A stretch of 36,623 nucleotides of DNA from assembly GCA_003281635.1 (NCBI GenBank), contig QCBK01000014.1, positions 1-36,623 of the forward strand, read 5' to 3'. This document shows, one piece after another, positions 36,012 through 36,623 of this stretch (its first letter is position 1; each line of letters opens with the position of its first letter). Both the position numbers and the translations under genes were made by a program. The notes beneath the pieces are model-generated. The model had not been told where the DNA came from. It made no database searches and saw only the letters and a list, made by a program, of their open reading frames with translations. This DNA is from Prochlorococcus sp. AG-347-G22 (GTDB taxonomy: Bacteria > Cyanobacteriota > Cyanobacteriia > PCC-6307 > Cyanobiaceae).

Positions 36012-36623
36012 TTAAATCGCAAATCTATCTAAACTAAATTTTTCTAAAAAGCTTTTCTCTATTTCTTTGAGATTTTTATTTTGAACTATTTTCAAAAGAA
36101 GATCACTTGTTATTGCAGAAAATAAAACTCCATTTCTGTAATGTCCTGTAGCTATATAAAGATTTTCAATTTTTGATTTTCCAATTATTGGTTTTAGATC
36201 TGGTGTGCAAGGTCTAAAGCCCCACCAATGTTCCATTTGTGGCCAATTAATAGCTTCTGGCAATAAAGAGCGAATGCCTTCTTGCAGTTGTTTTATTCCA
36301 TTAGGAGTATTACCTTGATTAAATTTTGAATCTTTTTCAACTGTCGCTCCAACTATAATAAGTCCATCATCACGGGGAACTAAATAAGTTTTTGGACCAA
36401 AAATAACCCTTTTCAAAAAATTTGTTGGACCTTGTATTGATAGCATTTGTCCCTTTACAGGAAAGACTGGAATCTTATTAAAAATTCTTTTACTCCAAGC
36501 GCCGCTGCATATAATTGCTTTTTCGCAGTTAATTTTTTTTATTTCCCCAGTGGCACATAAAACTGTTGCACCTGTAATTTTGTTTTTTTCGAATGTCAAA
36601 TCCTCTACTTCTGATCCCTCTTG
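36012..36623 (-). CDS. thiO: glycine oxidase-like FAD oxidoreductase (ThiO), 5' part outside window
   Basis: The C-terminal 203 residues of a DadA/ThiO-type flavoprotein; the frame stays open through the window edge. TTG 36599 is internal, since eight more in-frame codons precede it. Visible: AIICSGAWSKRIF (end of the FAD domain), VFPVKGQMLSIQGP, the substrate-domain stretch YLVPRDDGLIIVGATVEKDS, and the C-terminal FAD-binding IATGHYRNGVLFSAITSDLL, which is typical of glycine oxidase. ThiO supplies dehydroglycine for the thiazole of thiamine; with thiL this makes two thiamine genes in the window, not linked. Confidence 0.85.
   Translation of the reverse strand, partial: QEGSEVEDLTFEKNKITGATVLCATGEIKKINCEKAIICSGAWSKRIFNKIPVFPVKGQMLSIQGPTNFLKRVIFGPKTYLVPRDDGLIIVGATVEKDSKFNQGNTPNGIKQLQEGIRSLLPEAINWPQMEHWWGFRPCTPDLKPIIGKSKIENLYIATGHYRNGVLFSAITSDLLLKIVQNKNLKEIEKSFLEKFSLDRFAI

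Overview
The window reads as a chromosome segment of a high-light-adapted Prochlorococcus (picocyanobacterium). The DNA is very AT-rich, genes are packed with almost no spacers, and the gene set is cyanobacterial: gap2-type GAPDH, a lumenal cyclophilin of the TLP40/CYP38 type, the Flv1/Flv3 flavodiiron pair, cbiD of the anaerobic corrin route and a long biosynthetic arginine decarboxylase. Species and clade are inferred from gene content and codon style; no marker gene is present to fix the strain.

Left part (1-19900) is ordinary core genome: the tail of an unidentified protein, dusA, msrB, a chaperone/translation cluster (grpE, dnaJ, tusA-like, rsgA), a reverse-strand cell-wall cluster (murC, murB, ybaB), gap2, thiL with the lumenal cyclophilin, efp-accB, pdxA with an SDR epimerase, two small secreted-type proteins, an intact HNH endonuclease, a half-length AbrB-type membrane protein, a class V aminotransferase, cbiD and guaA.

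Middle part (about 19900-23090) is the accessory stretch. It holds two unrelated reverse-strand SAM methyltransferases (one FkbM type), several small orphan ORFs with low-complexity tracts, an HNH endonuclease gene broken by one in-frame TGA, and a cluster of inverted repeats that looks like a terminator or small-RNA locus. It resembles a small hypervariable cassette between guaA and the conserved genes that follow.

Right part (23095-36623) returns to core-like genes: a small RecB/Cas4-like PD-(D/E)XK nuclease with four candidate Fe-S cysteines, a tail-anchored membrane protein, a 47-aa acidic ORF just ahead of the penicillin-binding protein 2 gene, the reverse-strand flv3-flv1-FMN reductase operon (electron sink from photosystem I to oxygen), alaS, speA, ndk and the 3' end of a thiO-like gene cut by the window edge.

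No tRNA, rRNA, CRISPR array, insertion sequence, integrase or replication origin was seen. Convergent gene pairs abut or overlap almost everywhere, so classical terminators have little room. I see no clearly new multi-gene system. The best candidates for follow-up are the broken HNH gene with its structured downstream spacer, the stand-alone Cas4-like nuclease, and the Tat-type leader on MsrB.
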